A stretch of 64,000 nt of DNA from assembly GCA_964036045.1 (NCBI GenBank), contig OZ038386.1, positions 14,295,433 to 14,359,432 on the forward strand, read 5' to 3'. A model generated the notes under the pieces. It did not search any database. It was not told the DNA's origin and saw nothing but the letters and a program-made list of their open reading frames with translations. The translations under genes were made by a program, and so were the position numbers. The stretch comes from Eutreptiella sp. 'Long Island Sound 2002' (lineage: Eukaryota > Euglenozoa > Euglenophyceae > Eutreptiales > Eutreptiaceae). Of this stretch, positions 1 through 12,500 are shown piece after piece (positions within the stretch are counted from its first letter, which is position 1; each line of letters begins with the position of its first letter).

Positions 1-384
1 GGGGGTGGATGAAGGTGAGCCACAGATTTAGAATGGGAAAATCATATATCCTGATTTGTTTGCTTATCCTGTGGATGCATGGCGGCCTTTGTTACCGCTG
101 CAGCATGGGATGGTTGTACCTCGGTTGTGCTGTGCGTTGCCGTGATTAGTCCATAAAGAAAGAGTCATGGTGTCATCCGACACTATGGTCTCTGTAGGTC
201 CAGCGAAGCGGACATCAATCAACTGTACCTGGAATGCGACTGTGTGCTGCTCTTCCAGACCGAAAGGCGCCTATGGTACCACTGATGAGGCTTTTGTTTT
301 GATACTGCTTGTCTGCTTGTCCCAACCAGACAGCAACTCAAACAGACTCCATACGGGGGCAAGGAAGGGCAAAAGGAAAAAAGT

Positions 385-491
385 GGGGCCACGCCATAGC
401 GTGGGGGTCCTTAACTCCTACTCAAACCAAAGCGTGGCAGTACATCAACCCAACTCGAGGGGCCACACTGAAGCGTGGGAGTCCTTAACCC
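385..491. repeat. Direct repeat, 33 bp, 74-bp spacing
   Basis: The segment starting GGGGCCACGCCATAGCGTGG at 385 recurs in diverged form from 459, both ending in GTCCTTAAC. The 74-bp offset suggests one and a half copies of a tandem unit. An AT-rich tract follows directly. Confidence 0.7.
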
Positions 492-3117
492 GAACTTTTT
501 TTGCTAAATAAAAAACTTAATAGAAAAAAACCTTTTTTTCTATTAAAAACTTTTAGTAGAAAAATGTTTCCTTCTACTAAGTTTTTTACTTCATTAGAAA
601 AGAATTTTTTCTTATAAATTTTTTACTTAGGAGAAAACCCACCTGCAGAAGAAAAATTTTGTAAAAAATTTTTTTGACTAAGTTTTACCACAATCCCGGT
701 CAAAATGGTCAAAGTGGACCTCACATATCTTGTTGAGCCATTGGTTTCAGTGTGACATGCAACCTTCTCCCAATCGCTTGTCCATGCGTTACACCTAAGA
801 CAAAATGCCCGAAGCACCCCACCAATTTGTATCAACTTGTCATCCATAACCCCATCTTGGCCACATATTCTTGGGGGCATTTGGCCAACAGCGGCTGTGG
901 CTGTCCCCGCTAACATACGTGTTTTCTAGCGGCACCTTGATCATCAGCCTTATCATTTGACACGGTCTCTTTATCATCAACGTAAAAGTCTTTACAGCTT
1001 GTGGTCAACCACATGCCGTTGACATTGTGGCCTTGAAACCTACTAACTACCACTATCATTCTACAACCATGTGGTGTCCTATTTCGACGTTCAATGCCTC
1101 TCAACTGTCACCCACATTTCTAGAGAACGACGTGCAAGAATGCAAGTGCAAGTGCAAGAATTTCTATAGTTTATTTGCTACTCATGTAACAGTGGCAATG
1201 TAGTCATACAGTGCTTCCACACACTTGTTTTGGGTCCTATGATGCTGTACTAGGTGGGACTGCTAACAACAGAGGAACAAATCAAGGTACGCCCTCCCCT
1301 GCTTGTGCCCTCCCCCGCTTGTCCAGTAAGCAGCTGCGCGTGACGATTCCCTTGCACATCCCATTCCTAGACAAAGGACACACAACACAAGAGAAGAGAG
1401 CGAACATGAGTGCATGTGAACCACGAAACTGCTTGCAGGGATGCATGTCAGGTCTACCGAGCAACAGGCTCGGTGTGCCACTTTTTCTGACGTGAGTATT
1501 TCACCTTAAAGAGCTGCACGTGCTCAACAGGGGCCACAGGAATTCACTAGTAAGCTGCACGGCATCCGTCTCATCAGTGTCCGCACACCGAGAAACGACA
1601 TCCGTGCGACAGGGGCACAAACATACGTTACCACTGTACTGGAGCGCTCATATGTGATGGACCGGTACCACGCTCCAAGGGGCCCAGAATCTTGGCAGAC
1701 ACAATACTGCTGTCTGAACGTTGGATTCAACAAAAGCACCAGCAGAGTACGTGTGAGTATCATTGAGATTCATGGCTGAAATTGCAAAAAGTGTTCTGCA
1801 TGATACAGGGTACAGTGCAGTGCCTTCCATGCGAGAAGTTTGAAGTATGCAGCAATGCACCAACGACAGTACCTCGTCCAACCAGCAAACACAGAGGAGA
1901 ACCTCAATATCCAACCTTCTAAGAAAATTTGCTCGTGCTTGCAACAGTGTCCTTCCGAAAAGCTCTGGCGATGGCACACTGTCACATGCCTTTTTTGTGA
2001 TTGTGCACCCAACATAATGGGAATCGACCCAGGGCCTTTCTACCCCTAATCAAAAGTACCACTTGCCATCGAAATGTTGAGTTCTTTATTAAAATGGGGG
2101 GGGGGGTGTATGGGCAAACTTAACAAAAAATTTCTATTTTTATCTTATAAAATTAAAAAATTTCCTTAAAATTTCAAAATTTTTTATTAAGTTTTACCTC
2201 GTCGTTGACCTAAGTATTTGGAGATGAAGGGCGTGGGGAGCCGTTGTCTTAGCCAAGTGTGTGTAATAAACCTGCAAGTTCCTGGCCAAACCTAGCTTAG
2301 GGGTCAGCTAGTGGCATTTTTGACAACCACAAGCACATATGCACATCATGCTTTGGGCAACGAGAGGCCATTATATAATTCTTCCTTGAAACCGACACTT
2401 TTATGCACGGAGCGGGAACAACTGTGAAGCCGCATGGGAGCAATTCCCATAGGTGGTCCCTTCAGTGCCCCAAGTTTCCGTCAAGTCATAGGGTTGCTGC
2501 ATTGCTGATGATGTTGTGAGTCCCTTGGATGTTGTGAGGATCACGTTGCAAGACTACGAGAGAAACTGTGTTTCCTTGTGGGGTTGTCCAAGTTGGGTAC
2601 CCCTCAGGTGACCAACTCAGTGTTACAAGCCATCTTAGAAACCTTTTTCCCCTCAGTGAGCCGTGCTGAGTGAAGGTTGACTACTAGTTACATATAACTA
2701 TATTCATGCAACTACGTGCACAAGGGAACACTTGGTGGAACACTAGTTCCGTGTTGAAACAAATACCATGTGACTTCATGACAAGCGTGCGACTGACAAA
2801 ATAGCTGCTTATCAGTGGCATTGGAAAATTTGACTTTTTGTGAAACCCTTTTGACCGCTTTGGGACGGGTTATCATTTGGTGGCAGTACAGGTGCTCTAG
2901 CACCCACAGGGGCCCAGGTAGTAGCTGTCGAAGCCATGTATCCCTGAAAAGTGCTGAAGTTGCTGTTTGTTGGCTCATTTATGACATTTGAAGAAATTTG
3001 AAATTTTCCTTCTTCCCGAAAAGCTTCCAACGGCTTTGGCATGGGTTGGGGTCATCCTCTGGAATCATCCACAGGAACTCTAGCACCCATGGAGGCCCAC
3101 ATAGGAGCTGGTAGCCT

Positions 3118-3458
3118 CATTCGGCCATTGGGTGCAAGGGAGAGTCCTTCCCAAAGGAATGGTGCACAACCTACTCATGCAGTTTCAACCTCACACAAAG
3201 AGCGTCTAGAACCTGCTTTCAATGAGATATTTTATCATTGTGGTTGGTCACAACCGGATATTTCATCATTGTTGGTGGTCACAATGGGATGTTTCTTCAT
3301 TGTGTGTGGTCACAACATCAAAAATATCAGTTTCAGAAATTGTGTTTTTTTTGAGCTAATGAGTGTTTTTCATTTCCTGTGGCCATTGTGTGAGAGGGGG
3401 TTGGGTCTCTCCCAAGGGATTGGTGCACAACCTGCTTATGCAGTTTCAGCCTCACCAG
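3118..3458. repeat. Two direct copies of a dispersed repeat
   Basis: Copies at about 3118-3195 and 3381-3458 share a core around GGTGCACAACCT(A/G)CT(C/T)ATGCAGTTTC followed by CCTCAC. A more diverged relative lies near 5060-5150 (GGTGGACAACCTGCTCGTGC). No coding potential is evident. This is an interspersed family of unknown type. Confidence 0.6.
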
Positions 3459-4446
3459 CTCAAAAATCAAAATCATCAAAATTGATTTTTTCGATATCGT
3501 GACCATTCCCTTTTGCCCTGCCCACAGCAAGGCCCTTGCCTATGACTGTTTAGCAGTCCTCTTTCACCCCACAAACACTGCAAAACAACGTTGTAGTGAA
3601 ATGTGAAGGAGGAACTGAGATGTTCCAGCTTCTTTGTCCCACAGCAAGCGTTCTACTGCACAACAACACAACTCATCGACTTTCTCATTGTGTGCCCTCT
3701 GGCACCATTGGAGTGTTGTGTGGTTTGCTTGGTTGTTTGTTTCCCCATACTGCAGTGCCATGACTGGAATTCATTGTCTGCCTGTAGATTGTAGAGGTTA
3801 TTTGGTCTTTTAAAACCAAAAAAAGGGAGCAAAAAGGACATATGAAAGTGAGCTGGCGATGTGTGGTGCTGAAGAAGGCACAGAAAGATCATAAACGAAC
3901 TGAGTAATGAAGTTGATACCACAATGATGAAATATGCCATGCAAAGCATGTTTTAGGGGGGAGCACCTAACGCGACGCACGCGCACATGCGTGGCACGGA
4001 GATTTGGCCGTCCGGCCCAACCAAGCAGATTAACTGGTGGCTAGGCCGGAAGAGCTATAGGTTTCTCCCCCTTGGACAAGGGTAAGAAAAATCGACAATC
4101 TACTGGTTGCTCCCAAGGGTCCATCTTACCCTCGCCCCCCCATGTCCAGCCCCCCCCCCCCCCTTCCATCGTGCAGTGCAGTGCAGCGAGAAAAACACTG
4201 AACAATGTGGTTATGACCATGCGCCTGTGACACGGGGGCGTATGCGAGCCCAGTATCCGTTGCCTCATGGCCCTTGTCCATCCCCCCCGGGGGGGGGGGG
4301 GGGCGCGTCACTGCCTAGTTCCAAAAAAAACGTGCCTAGTTCCAAAAAAAAACGTGTTGCTGCCATATTGCACAGGATTGTGCCACCGTGACACCTCGTT
4401 GTCTGAGATTAGGGTCACCTGCTTTGTTCTGACCCTTGCACTCCTC

Positions 4447-4662
4447 AGACCTCTGAAAAAGCTGGAAGCTCCAACAGTTGCTAAATCTGCACCGAAACCT
4501 GCAGCCAAACGTGGAAAGCAGGCTGCAGCAAAGCCTGCTGCAGCCAGTGCATCCATCCCTGTCGCTGATGGGGAACATATGCAGTTGTTCAAGACTTTGT
4601 GGGACCTTAAGAGGAAGTTTTACACTGTCCCTGTGCAGAACAAGGGGCATGCACAGAACTGA
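4447..4662 (+). pseudogene. C-terminal remnant of an unknown Ala/Lys/Pro-rich protein (GEHxQLF tail)
   Basis: The frame encodes about 71 residues: a basic Ala/Lys/Pro-rich stretch (KSAPKPAAKRGKQAAAK), then GEHMQLFKTLWDLKRKF and a stop at 4660-4662. The tail matches a second decayed copy at 16876-17010 (GEHVQLFRMVYDRKKSF, then a stop), with similar basic sequence before it. Two copies with the same C-terminal architecture suggest a mobile or repeated gene, but I do not recognise the family. The sequence before 4447 is not coherently coding; CTCCTCAG there could be a splice acceptor. Confidence 0.4.
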
Positions 4663-5704
4663 TGAGTGGATGCTGTGCATTGAGAATTCTGCTTATTTGT
4701 ATTGTGTGCATGGCATGACTGGCCATGAATTCTGCAGAGTATGCGCCAGTAAATGGTTTGTCGGGAGTGGTGTCCACCCCCCCCCCCCCCCCCGGGGTGG
4801 GGGGGACCGTCGTCCGGGGGGGGGGGGGGGGCTGGACATGGGGGGTCAAGGGTATGTATTTTCACCTTGGGAGGCGCCGGATAGGGCAAGACGGAGGGAT
4901 GTTTACACAGGTCTTGTACCCAATGGTTTGCTCTCCTTAGGGGGCATTTTGTGAGGGGGTAAAAGCCAATCCAATCCGGGTAAACTCAACGTAAAAGTAG
5001 CATGCGGTGCACGCGCGGCGCAGATACTTCCCCCAGACCCTCTTTGTATTTTTTGCACCCCATTTGGCCATAGGGTGCTGGGGGGTCGGGGTTCACAAGG
5101 CACTGGTGGACAACCTGCTCGTGCAATTTTCAGCGGCCAACAGGTCAAAATTGAAATTTCCGATACTGATCTTTTTTTTTATATTTCACCCAAAGCATTC
5201 ACCCCAAAGCATGTCACCGATATCCTTTTCGCCCCGCCCTTGTGCAAAGAGCACCTTCTGTCTGAATGACGCCAGGGAATGTTGCTGCAACTTTTGGAAC
5301 CATAGCCTATTGGATTTAGGTATCATTGGGGGTTTGTTCTTAACAACCCCACGTGTTGCTTGGGCATTTTTTCAGTGCATTTGCTGTTGTTTGCACAAGT
5401 TGTAGGGGTCTACACTACGGCAGGTTTGACAGCTGCAAGGGAAAAACCTACAGCGTGAAGTGCAGTGCGCATATGTGTGACAGCAGCATGCATGGCAATG
5501 TAGCAGACGCAGCGGGCACAGCTGCAGCGCAGGGTGCATAGCCAGGCCAGCACGCCAGCAGCAAGGGCTAGCTGAACAGTCGTAGCAACAGTAGTAGCAG
5601 GAAGGGCAGAGTGGGCACTTGGTTGCACAGGATGCACAGCCGGAAGGGCGGGCGTGCACCCAACTTTACTGTTGCCAAAGGCCCCGTTTCCCTCCTCTTC
5701 CGCC

Positions 5705-8700
5705 ATGGCAACACACGGTCGTCGTGCTGGTGAACAATCACCACGAAGTGCCGAGAACGGTGGTGATGAAAGACCAAAGATGCTGAGGCGCGGGACATCG
5801 GTGATCCTGCGCCCCATCAAGTACGGCGCTGTCCTGTTTGCTGTTGACGGAGTGCTCGCCGCCACAGGCAAGTTGCACGAAGTGTCTTGGAAGTCAACGT
5901 TGGACGAATACTTGAAGACACGGCAAGATGTGCACCACGAGCCTTTCTTTGAGTTCGAGCACAGTGATTACCAAAGATACATTGAGGGACTGGAGCGCTT
6001 CGACGGCTTGCGTACTTTCCTTGCTTCACGTAAGATCAACATTCCAGAAGGGACACCGGAAGATCAACCAAGCCAGGAAACAATTTGCGGACTGGCCAAC
6101 AAGAAGCATCGCAAGTTCCAAGAGCTGGTAGATTCTGCGGCGAACCTGAGGATCTACCAGTCTACCGTTGCGCTCATCAAGGACCTGCGAGAGAAGGGAA
6201 TCAAGGTTGGTGCGGTCTCCATGTCAAGCAGTTCAGAGAGAGTGCTGCAGACTGGCGGCGTCCTCGATTTGTTGGACCTGTTCTTTGACAAGAAGACTGC
6301 CGATGCCGAGGGCTTGAAGGGCTTTCCCGAACCGGATATCTGGACCAAGGCCGCTCAAAAGATGGGCTTCACGCCTGAAAACACGATCGTCGTCGACGAA
6401 TCGTCTGCAGGCTGCCAGGGTGGCCGAAAGGGGGAGTTTGCGTTGGTCGTCGGGCTTGCGCGGACCTCTAACCACCGAGCCCTCAGGCAAGCTGGTGCCC
6501 ATGTGACCATCACAGATTTCAAGGGATATGGCCGAGCTGAGAACCTGCAAAAATGGATGGAGACCAAAGACGTGGCCAGTGTACAAAAAGAGGAGCAGGA
6601 GGGCGCCGAGTCGATGCAAACTGCCAGCAGCATGTATGGGAAAATGGATCTGTTCAGCTCCACGCAAGAGTGGTGCATCGTTGAGGATTCCTATGTGGAG
6701 CAGGTGCATCAGCTGAACGAGACGATCTTTTGTCTGGCCAACGGGTTCTTGGCGATGCGTGGCAATTTCGAGGAGGGCTTCAAGGGCGCCATGGGCAACA
6801 GTGTGCCGGGAATCTACATGAACGGTTTCTTTGAGTCGTCGCCAATCAAATACGCTGAGGCTGCATATGGTTACCCAGAGAAGCATCAAACCATGTTGAA
6901 CTTGACCAGCTCCCGGAAGATCTGCGCCTACATTGGTGACACTGCTCATGAGGATGCTCAAATCGGGATGTGGACAGGGGAAGTCTCCGACTACCGTCGT
7001 GTGCTGGATCTCGGCGCAGGGACAGTAACCCGGTCGTTCACCTGGGAAGACCATGAGGAACGTGTTGCCAAGGTTGAGACACAACATCTGGTCTCCTTCA
7101 TTGACAAGAATCTGGCGGTCATGAAGTACACCATCACCCCCGAAAACTTTGACGAAACGATCACCCTGGTCTCCAACATTGACGGCAACGTGACGAATGT
7201 GATCACCAAGAATGATCCGCGTGTGGGATCCGCATTGAGCGGACAGGTGTTGCACGTGATCCACAAGACGCAGGAGCAGAATGGCTTGTTCGCCACCATC
7301 ACTCAGCGCACAACGTACTCCAACCTGGTCATGGTCTGCGGAATGAAGAACGTGATTGAAACGAAGTGTGACTATACGGTGGAGGGCAGACAGGTGGACC
7401 AGTGCTGTGAAGCCCTCATCAAGGTGCAAGCCAAGAAGGGTGAACCAATTACCATCATTAAGTACATCACCTACCACAATTCTCGTGACATTCCTGATTC
7501 CTCTCACCTCATCAAGGCCGCTGGCTTGACCCTGAATCGTGGCTGCGACGATGGATTGAAGTATTGGTTGTCCAAGCAATCAGCCTTCCTGAAGCAGTTC
7601 TGGGAGCAGAGCAATGTCTCCATTCTGGGTGACCCAGGTCTGCAGCAGGGAGTGCGCTTCAACATGTTCCATTTGTTGCAATCTGTTGGACGAGATGGTA
7701 AGACCAACATTGGTGCCAAGGGCTTGACTGGAGAAGGATACGAAGGCCATTACTTCTGGGACACAGAGATCTACATGATTCCATTCTTCTTGTACACGAT
7801 GCCTGACATCGTCCGGAAGCTGTTGGAGTTCCGTTTCAATACGTTGGATGGTGCGCGGGCACGTGCCAAGGAGCTGGCTCACAAGGGCGCCTTGTACCCA
7901 TGGCGCACAATCATGGGTGATGAAGCGTCTGCATTCTTCCCTGCCGGGACGGCCCAGTACCACATCAATGCCGATATCATTCACTCCTTGAGGAAGTACA
8001 TGGAAGCCACTGATGACATGGAGTTCTTGACCACCATGGGTGCTGAGATGCTGTTTGAGACCGCCCGCTTCTGGGTTGACATTGGCAATTACCGTGAGTC
8101 AGACAACAAGTTCGTCATCAACTGTGTGACCGGACCTGACGAGTACACTGCTTGTGTCAACAACAATTGCTTCACCAATTTCATGGCCCAAGCCAACCTG
8201 CAGTATGCTGTTGACGTTTCCATCCAGTTGAAGTCATCTTATGCGGACGACTACAAGCGGTTGGTTGACAAGCTGGGGCTGCAGGAGGGTGAAGTGAAGG
8301 AATGGGGCCGCGCAGCGGAGTGCATGTTCTTCCCATACGACGATACTTTGGGTATCTACTGCCAAGACGATTCATTCATTCACAAGGAAAAGTGGGATAT
8401 TAAGGGTACACCAAAGAACAAGTTCCCACTGCTCTTGAATTTCCACCCGCTGTCCATCTACCGCAAGCAAGTCTGCAAGCAAGCAGATCTATTGCTGGCT
8501 GAGTACTTGCTTGGAGACAAGTTCTCCCAGGATCAGAAGAAGCGTGATTACGAGTATTATGAGAAGATTACTACGCACGATTCATCTCTGTCTGCGTGTG
8601 TGTTCGCCATTTTGGCTGCAGAACTGGGCATGACTGAGAACGCGTACCACCATTTCACGGAGACCGCCCGAATGGATTTGGACAACCATCACCGCAACAC

Positions 8701-8989
8701 TCAGCATGGTATCCACACCGCAGCCATGGCAGGGACATGGATCTCCTTGACTGGTGGTTTTGCGGGTATGCGGGCCTACAACGGCAAGCTGCAGTTCAAC
8801 CCGTGGCTTCCGGCTCAGTGGCAGGGGTACTCCTTCAACATCACCTTCAAGAACAGTGGGATCAAGATCGATGTGGCAAAGGGGAACGTCACGTACACTT
8901 TGAAGTCTGGCAGTGGCCTTTCCTTCACGCACAAGGACAACAACGTTGTGTTGTCGCCCGAGAGTCCGACTGTGACACGTTCACTGTAA
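5705..8989 (+). CDS. GH65 disaccharide phosphorylase fused to a degenerate HAD/beta-phosphoglucomutase-like domain
   Basis: An uninterrupted 1094-residue frame. The ATG at 5705 sits in a strong context (CCGCCATGG) and is preferred to an in-frame ATG at 5654. Residues about 38-290 resemble the HAD beta-phosphoglucomutase family: VLFAVDGVL at 43-51, a Ser-rich motif II (S172-S175), Lys205 in KGFPEPD, and VVDESSAG (D231, E232). The nucleophile Asp of the usual FDxDG motif is Ala46, and the usual metal-binding Glu-Asp pair reads Asp-Glu, so this half is probably not a working mutase. Residues about 320-1085 form a full GH65 enzyme: ANGFLAMRGNFEEG near the start, GHYFWDTEI (W685, D686), TGPDEY with the expected catalytic acid Glu813, the THDSSLS phosphate-site motif (T957-D959) and GIHTAAMAG (from G1002). 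Known family members phosphorolyse trehalose, maltose, kojibiose or nigerose to beta-glucose 1-phosphate and glucose; the substrate cannot be read from sequence. No signal peptide is obvious, so a cytosolic role is likely. It is intronless, unlike the long gene downstream. The domain order recalls actinobacterial HAD-GH65 fusions. Confidence 0.93.
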   Translation: MATHGRRAGEQSPRSAENGGDERPKMLRRGTSVILRPIKYGAVLFAVDGVLAATGKLHEVSWKSTLDEYLKTRQDVHHEPFFEFEHSDYQRYIEGLERFDGLRTFLASRKINIPEGTPEDQPSQETICGLANKKHRKFQELVDSAANLRIYQSTVALIKDLREKGIKVGAVSMSSSSERVLQTGGVLDLLDLFFDKKTADAEGLKGFPEPDIWTKAAQKMGFTPENTIVVDESSAGCQGGRKGEFALVVGLARTSNHRALRQAGAHVTITDFKGYGRAENLQKWMETKDVASVQKEEQEGAESMQTASSMYGKMDLFSSTQEWCIVEDSYVEQVHQLNETIFCLANGFLAMRGNFEEGFKGAMGNSVPGIYMNGFFESSPIKYAEAAYGYPEKHQTMLNLTSSRKICAYIGDTAHEDAQIGMWTGEVSDYRRVLDLGAGTVTRSFTWEDHEERVAKVETQHLVSFIDKNLAVMKYTITPENFDETITLVSNIDGNVTNVITKNDPRVGSALSGQVLHVIHKTQEQNGLFATITQRTTYSNLVMVCGMKNVIETKCDYTVEGRQVDQCCEALIKVQAKKGEPITIIKYITYHNSRDIPDSSHLIKAAGLTLNRGCDDGLKYWLSKQSAFLKQFWEQSNVSILGDPGLQQGVRFNMFHLLQSVGRDGKTNIGAKGLTGEGYEGHYFWDTEIYMIPFFLYTMPDIVRKLLEFRFNTLDGARARAKELAHKGALYPWRTIMGDEASAFFPAGTAQYHINADIIHSLRKYMEATDDMEFLTTMGAEMLFETARFWVDIGNYRESDNKFVINCVTGPDEYTACVNNNCFTNFMAQANLQYAVDVSIQLKSSYADDYKRLVDKLGLQEGEVKEWGRAAECMFFPYDDTLGIYCQDDSFIHKEKWDIKGTPKNKFPLLLNFHPLSIYRKQVCKQADLLLAEYLLGDKFSQDQKKRDYEYYEKITTHDSSLSACVFAILAAELGMTENAYHHFTETARMDLDNHHRNTQHGIHTAAMAGTWISLTGGFAGMRAYNGKLQFNPWLPAQWQGYSFNITFKNSGIKIDVAKGNVTYTLKSGSGLSFTHKDNNVVLSPESPTVTRSL

Positions 8990-9468
8990 AAGCAACGGGT
9001 ACAGCATGTACTGAGCCACAGGACACAGTTTTCCGAATTTATACTGACTGCTGTTATTTCTTCCGTGCTGCTTGATTTGGCCAGTGTGAGCTACGCTCCC
9101 TGGTGATGACGGTTGTTGCACTCTTTAGTGGTTTTTAAGCACTCGGTGTTACCTCCGCTGCCCTTCCCGACTTTGCTTACAATGCGACAGCTTTATGCAC
9201 TTGCCAGTGGAAACATGCGTGCCACCAAGCATCAATGCCCGCACAGTCACCCTCATAACTGCGAAGCGTCGTCTGATCCAGAAATTCAGCCTGCAGCCTG
9301 ACCTGGGTCGACAGATACGCGGACCATGCTGACAGTGGTGTGGAGTCTGGTCCGGCCTCCTTTGTCCCTCAGCATGGTCCCTCCCTCAGGGTACAGTTCC
9401 TGCCCCACCACCGCCAACCACACAGATTTGTGGTTCATGCCGCTGCTGCCTGTGTCCTTTCCTGTACT

Positions 9469-9521
<53 letters not shown>

Positions 9522-12500
9522 ACGTCGCATGTCGTCTGCACTCCTGGTGGTGTTCAGTTCACGGATACACCTGCAAACGTGAACACCTACAAATCTGGTC
9601 ATGAGGTTTCTGGCTGTTTGTGTGCCACTGTCTGGCTGCTCTGGGTCATTGTTCTCCCAGTGCATACTGCCCAGCCTAGCCTCTGCAGTCCTCCACAATG
9701 GGCACAGAGTAATTTGCACCAAGTGGCCGCATGATGGTTTCTAGTCCCTTTGGTTTGGTGGACTTGTCCTCGTCGCTGATGGTGACAGCGGATTGCCGTT
9801 GCAGTCACAGGGCAGCAGGACAGGAAAGCATCTGTTTGCATGACTGTATGTTTTTTCCCCCCACCAAATTGCTTTCTGTGTGCGTATCCCTTCAAAAAGA
9901 TCCCTTCAAAAGGATGCACAAATGATGGCTTTTGGTTTGCCACTGTTTGGCTGCTCTGGGTCATTGTTAGTGCCGCGTTGTCTACGGCACTGTGCATGCA
10001 TGGCACACCCCCCCCCCCCCCCCGCCTCTTTGGAACCTCCCATGCTCGATGTGCCTATGTATTACACGTAATACAATGTGGTTGCCTTTATGGCATTGTT
10101 CATTATGTTTTGCAAAGTGGGGGGGTGGGTCACTCACGTCCTGTAGGGTCCCTGTTTCGGCGCAAATGGTATATTGCAGCTTCAGTGAGGAACCGGCCGA
10201 CTGCTGAAAAGAGTCACGTTGTTGTCTACAGGGGCATCTCTGCCGCAGTCAACCAAGGATTTGGTTTTGCAGAGAGATGAGTAGATACTCACCACCAAAT
10301 CTTCACTTGATGGACTTGGTCAAGCCAGCCACTGTACTGAATCTTGTTGAGTGATTTCTGTGTGAAGGCTCCCAAGTGTGGACCTTGGCCTGCACCCTTT
10401 GTCTGATGCAGGGCGTTGTATCTGCTCGGCATCTTCAGAGCCTGGGTGCATCCAGATGCAGCTATTTCACTACTCAAATACAGCCTTTGTCTCCATGTCT
10501 GGCCAAGGCTGGGTGTCTGCCCATGCAATCAGATGCATGATTTTTGTCTGCTGTCAGCAGTGCAAACTGTATGTGTGTACATTGTGCATGATCATTTGGA
10601 TAATTCGGAGTCCACAAATCGCCCAGGCACTGTATCTCTGCCTCTACATCACCTCAGAGCATCAAATGCAAAGATGGGGTGCACACCTCCGCATTGGGGG
10701 CATACAGAGGCTTTCACCATTTTCCCGATCCCACATTCGGGCAAACACCCACAACAAATGTATCCATGCCTCAATGAAACTGGCAAATTGGAAACCCATG
10801 TTGTATGTGGCTGCACTACATTTGGCACCCACTGGAACCCCCCCCCCCCGGAAATTGCACCATGGCCTCACCGCTGGCAACTGTCTTTGACCCATACCCA
10901 CCGATCCTTGCACCAGGGTCGACTGATTTTGTAAGGTTGAGGGAGCTACCAGGCCTCATCAGCACAGGCTCAGGGCATTCATTGTACTTGCTCCCTTTTG
11001 AGCATCTGCATCTCCGGTCCTCTGTTTTGTGACAGGACCATTGGATCTTTTGGGTGGGCTCACTTACTGGTGCCACCGTTGCTGGCATTTTCCATGGCGT
11101 CTTTTGGAAACTGCTTCATGGGAACCCTCTGAAGCCCGCCAAACTTTTTGAGTAGCTTTGTTGAACAAGGCAGCAACATAGCTGTCAGTTCCTTGGACTC
11201 CTCACCCCAAGCAGGCGGTGTCACACACTTTGCCTTGGCAGATCCGTGGTATCTTTTGATGAACCCATTTGCTCGTGCCGCGGACCCACCGGCACGTGCA
11301 CCGGCACCCAGCAGAGCCGCACCCACATGCAGGGGACCTGCACCCACACCCAGCGGAGCTGCACCAATAAGTGGCGTACCAGCAACTGCACCTGACGGAT
11401 CCGCAAAACATTACTGGCATTTTCCACGGAGTTTGTTTCAGAAGCCCATCCATGCTGCTGAATGTGCACAGTTGCTTTGTTTTGTAACACAGCATCACAT
11501 ATATGGGCGTTTGTATGGGGCAGAGGGGGGCATTCTGGGGTTTTGACGCAAAGTGGGAGGTTGTTTTTGCCGTTTTTGGACTTTCGGCCCGACATCGGTA
11601 TGGATTTTGTCCAAAAGTTGGTACCCCCCTATTTTGGACATGGAGAATTCCAAAATCAAGGTTTCGTGGCCCAATGAAACGGTGGCGGGGCTGTCCAAGG
11701 TCCCAAACACGGGCAATTTTCAGAAAATTTGCTGCTACTGGTCTGGCAGCGTACGTACAGGGTTTTCACGGTGCTTGGCCCGGTGCTCAAACATATTGTC
11801 ACTATGGCAAATTTCAGTGACCTAGCAAATTATGCAGAATTTCATGCCAAATCCACTGGTTCAGGCCCCACCTTTCAACTCAACGATATTGTAAAGAAAA
11901 TCACCAAAAACTGTTGGTAGCGTAGCCTGCAACAGTCAAGCTAACCAGACACAGCTTGACGCAAAGTAGGCCTGTACACAGTTTTGAGTAAATTTCTCCA
12001 ACATATCGTTGAGTTGAAGGGTGGGACCTTCACTAGTGAATTCTGCATAAAAAGCTGCATCATTTACTTACAGCACCGCAATGTGCCATACTAACGACAT
12101 GCTGGAGCACTAGGCTAAGCACGGTGAAACCCTGTATACAAATCAGACTAGAGTGGAGTCTCCTCAGCGTAAGCGCCAATGTCGCACAAGGCCCGGCATC
12201 CTAGGCCAACGCCCGCCACTGGACATGGCCCCTGGAAAGCGACGAAAGCTTGTCACCCTTGAGGATCTGTGGGGGCTGGAACACACATGATCCTACACAT
12301 GATCCTGCATTTTCTTTTTCCTCTTTACTCTAACGAATTATAGGTTTGCCTTATGGCGTGGCGGTTTGCCTACCGCATAATAAGAGAGCCCTCTGGTATA
12401 CGCATGTGAACTTTGGGTCTTTGCCATGTGCCCCGCGCTACGGGGATCCACTGTATCATATGCTGGAGTCGCCCACTTTCCCAAGCACAGTCTTGAGTAC

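Larger units (their letters stand above)
1..5704. other. Intergenic region with repeats, no convincing gene
   Basis: No reading frame here has domain signatures, long coherent composition or a splice-consistent structure. The region holds a partly duplicated 74-bp unit near 385-491, AT-rich low-complexity stretches at about 495-700 and 2080-2205, dispersed repeats at about 3118-3460 and 5060-5150, paired C and G homopolymers at about 4148-4165, 4279-4303, 4770-4835, and one decayed coding remnant at 4447-4662. Confidence 0.6.

Noticed and set aside
6233-7579. 448-codon minus-strand frame
   Set aside because: Lies entirely antisense to the GH65 gene, whose motifs are unmistakable.
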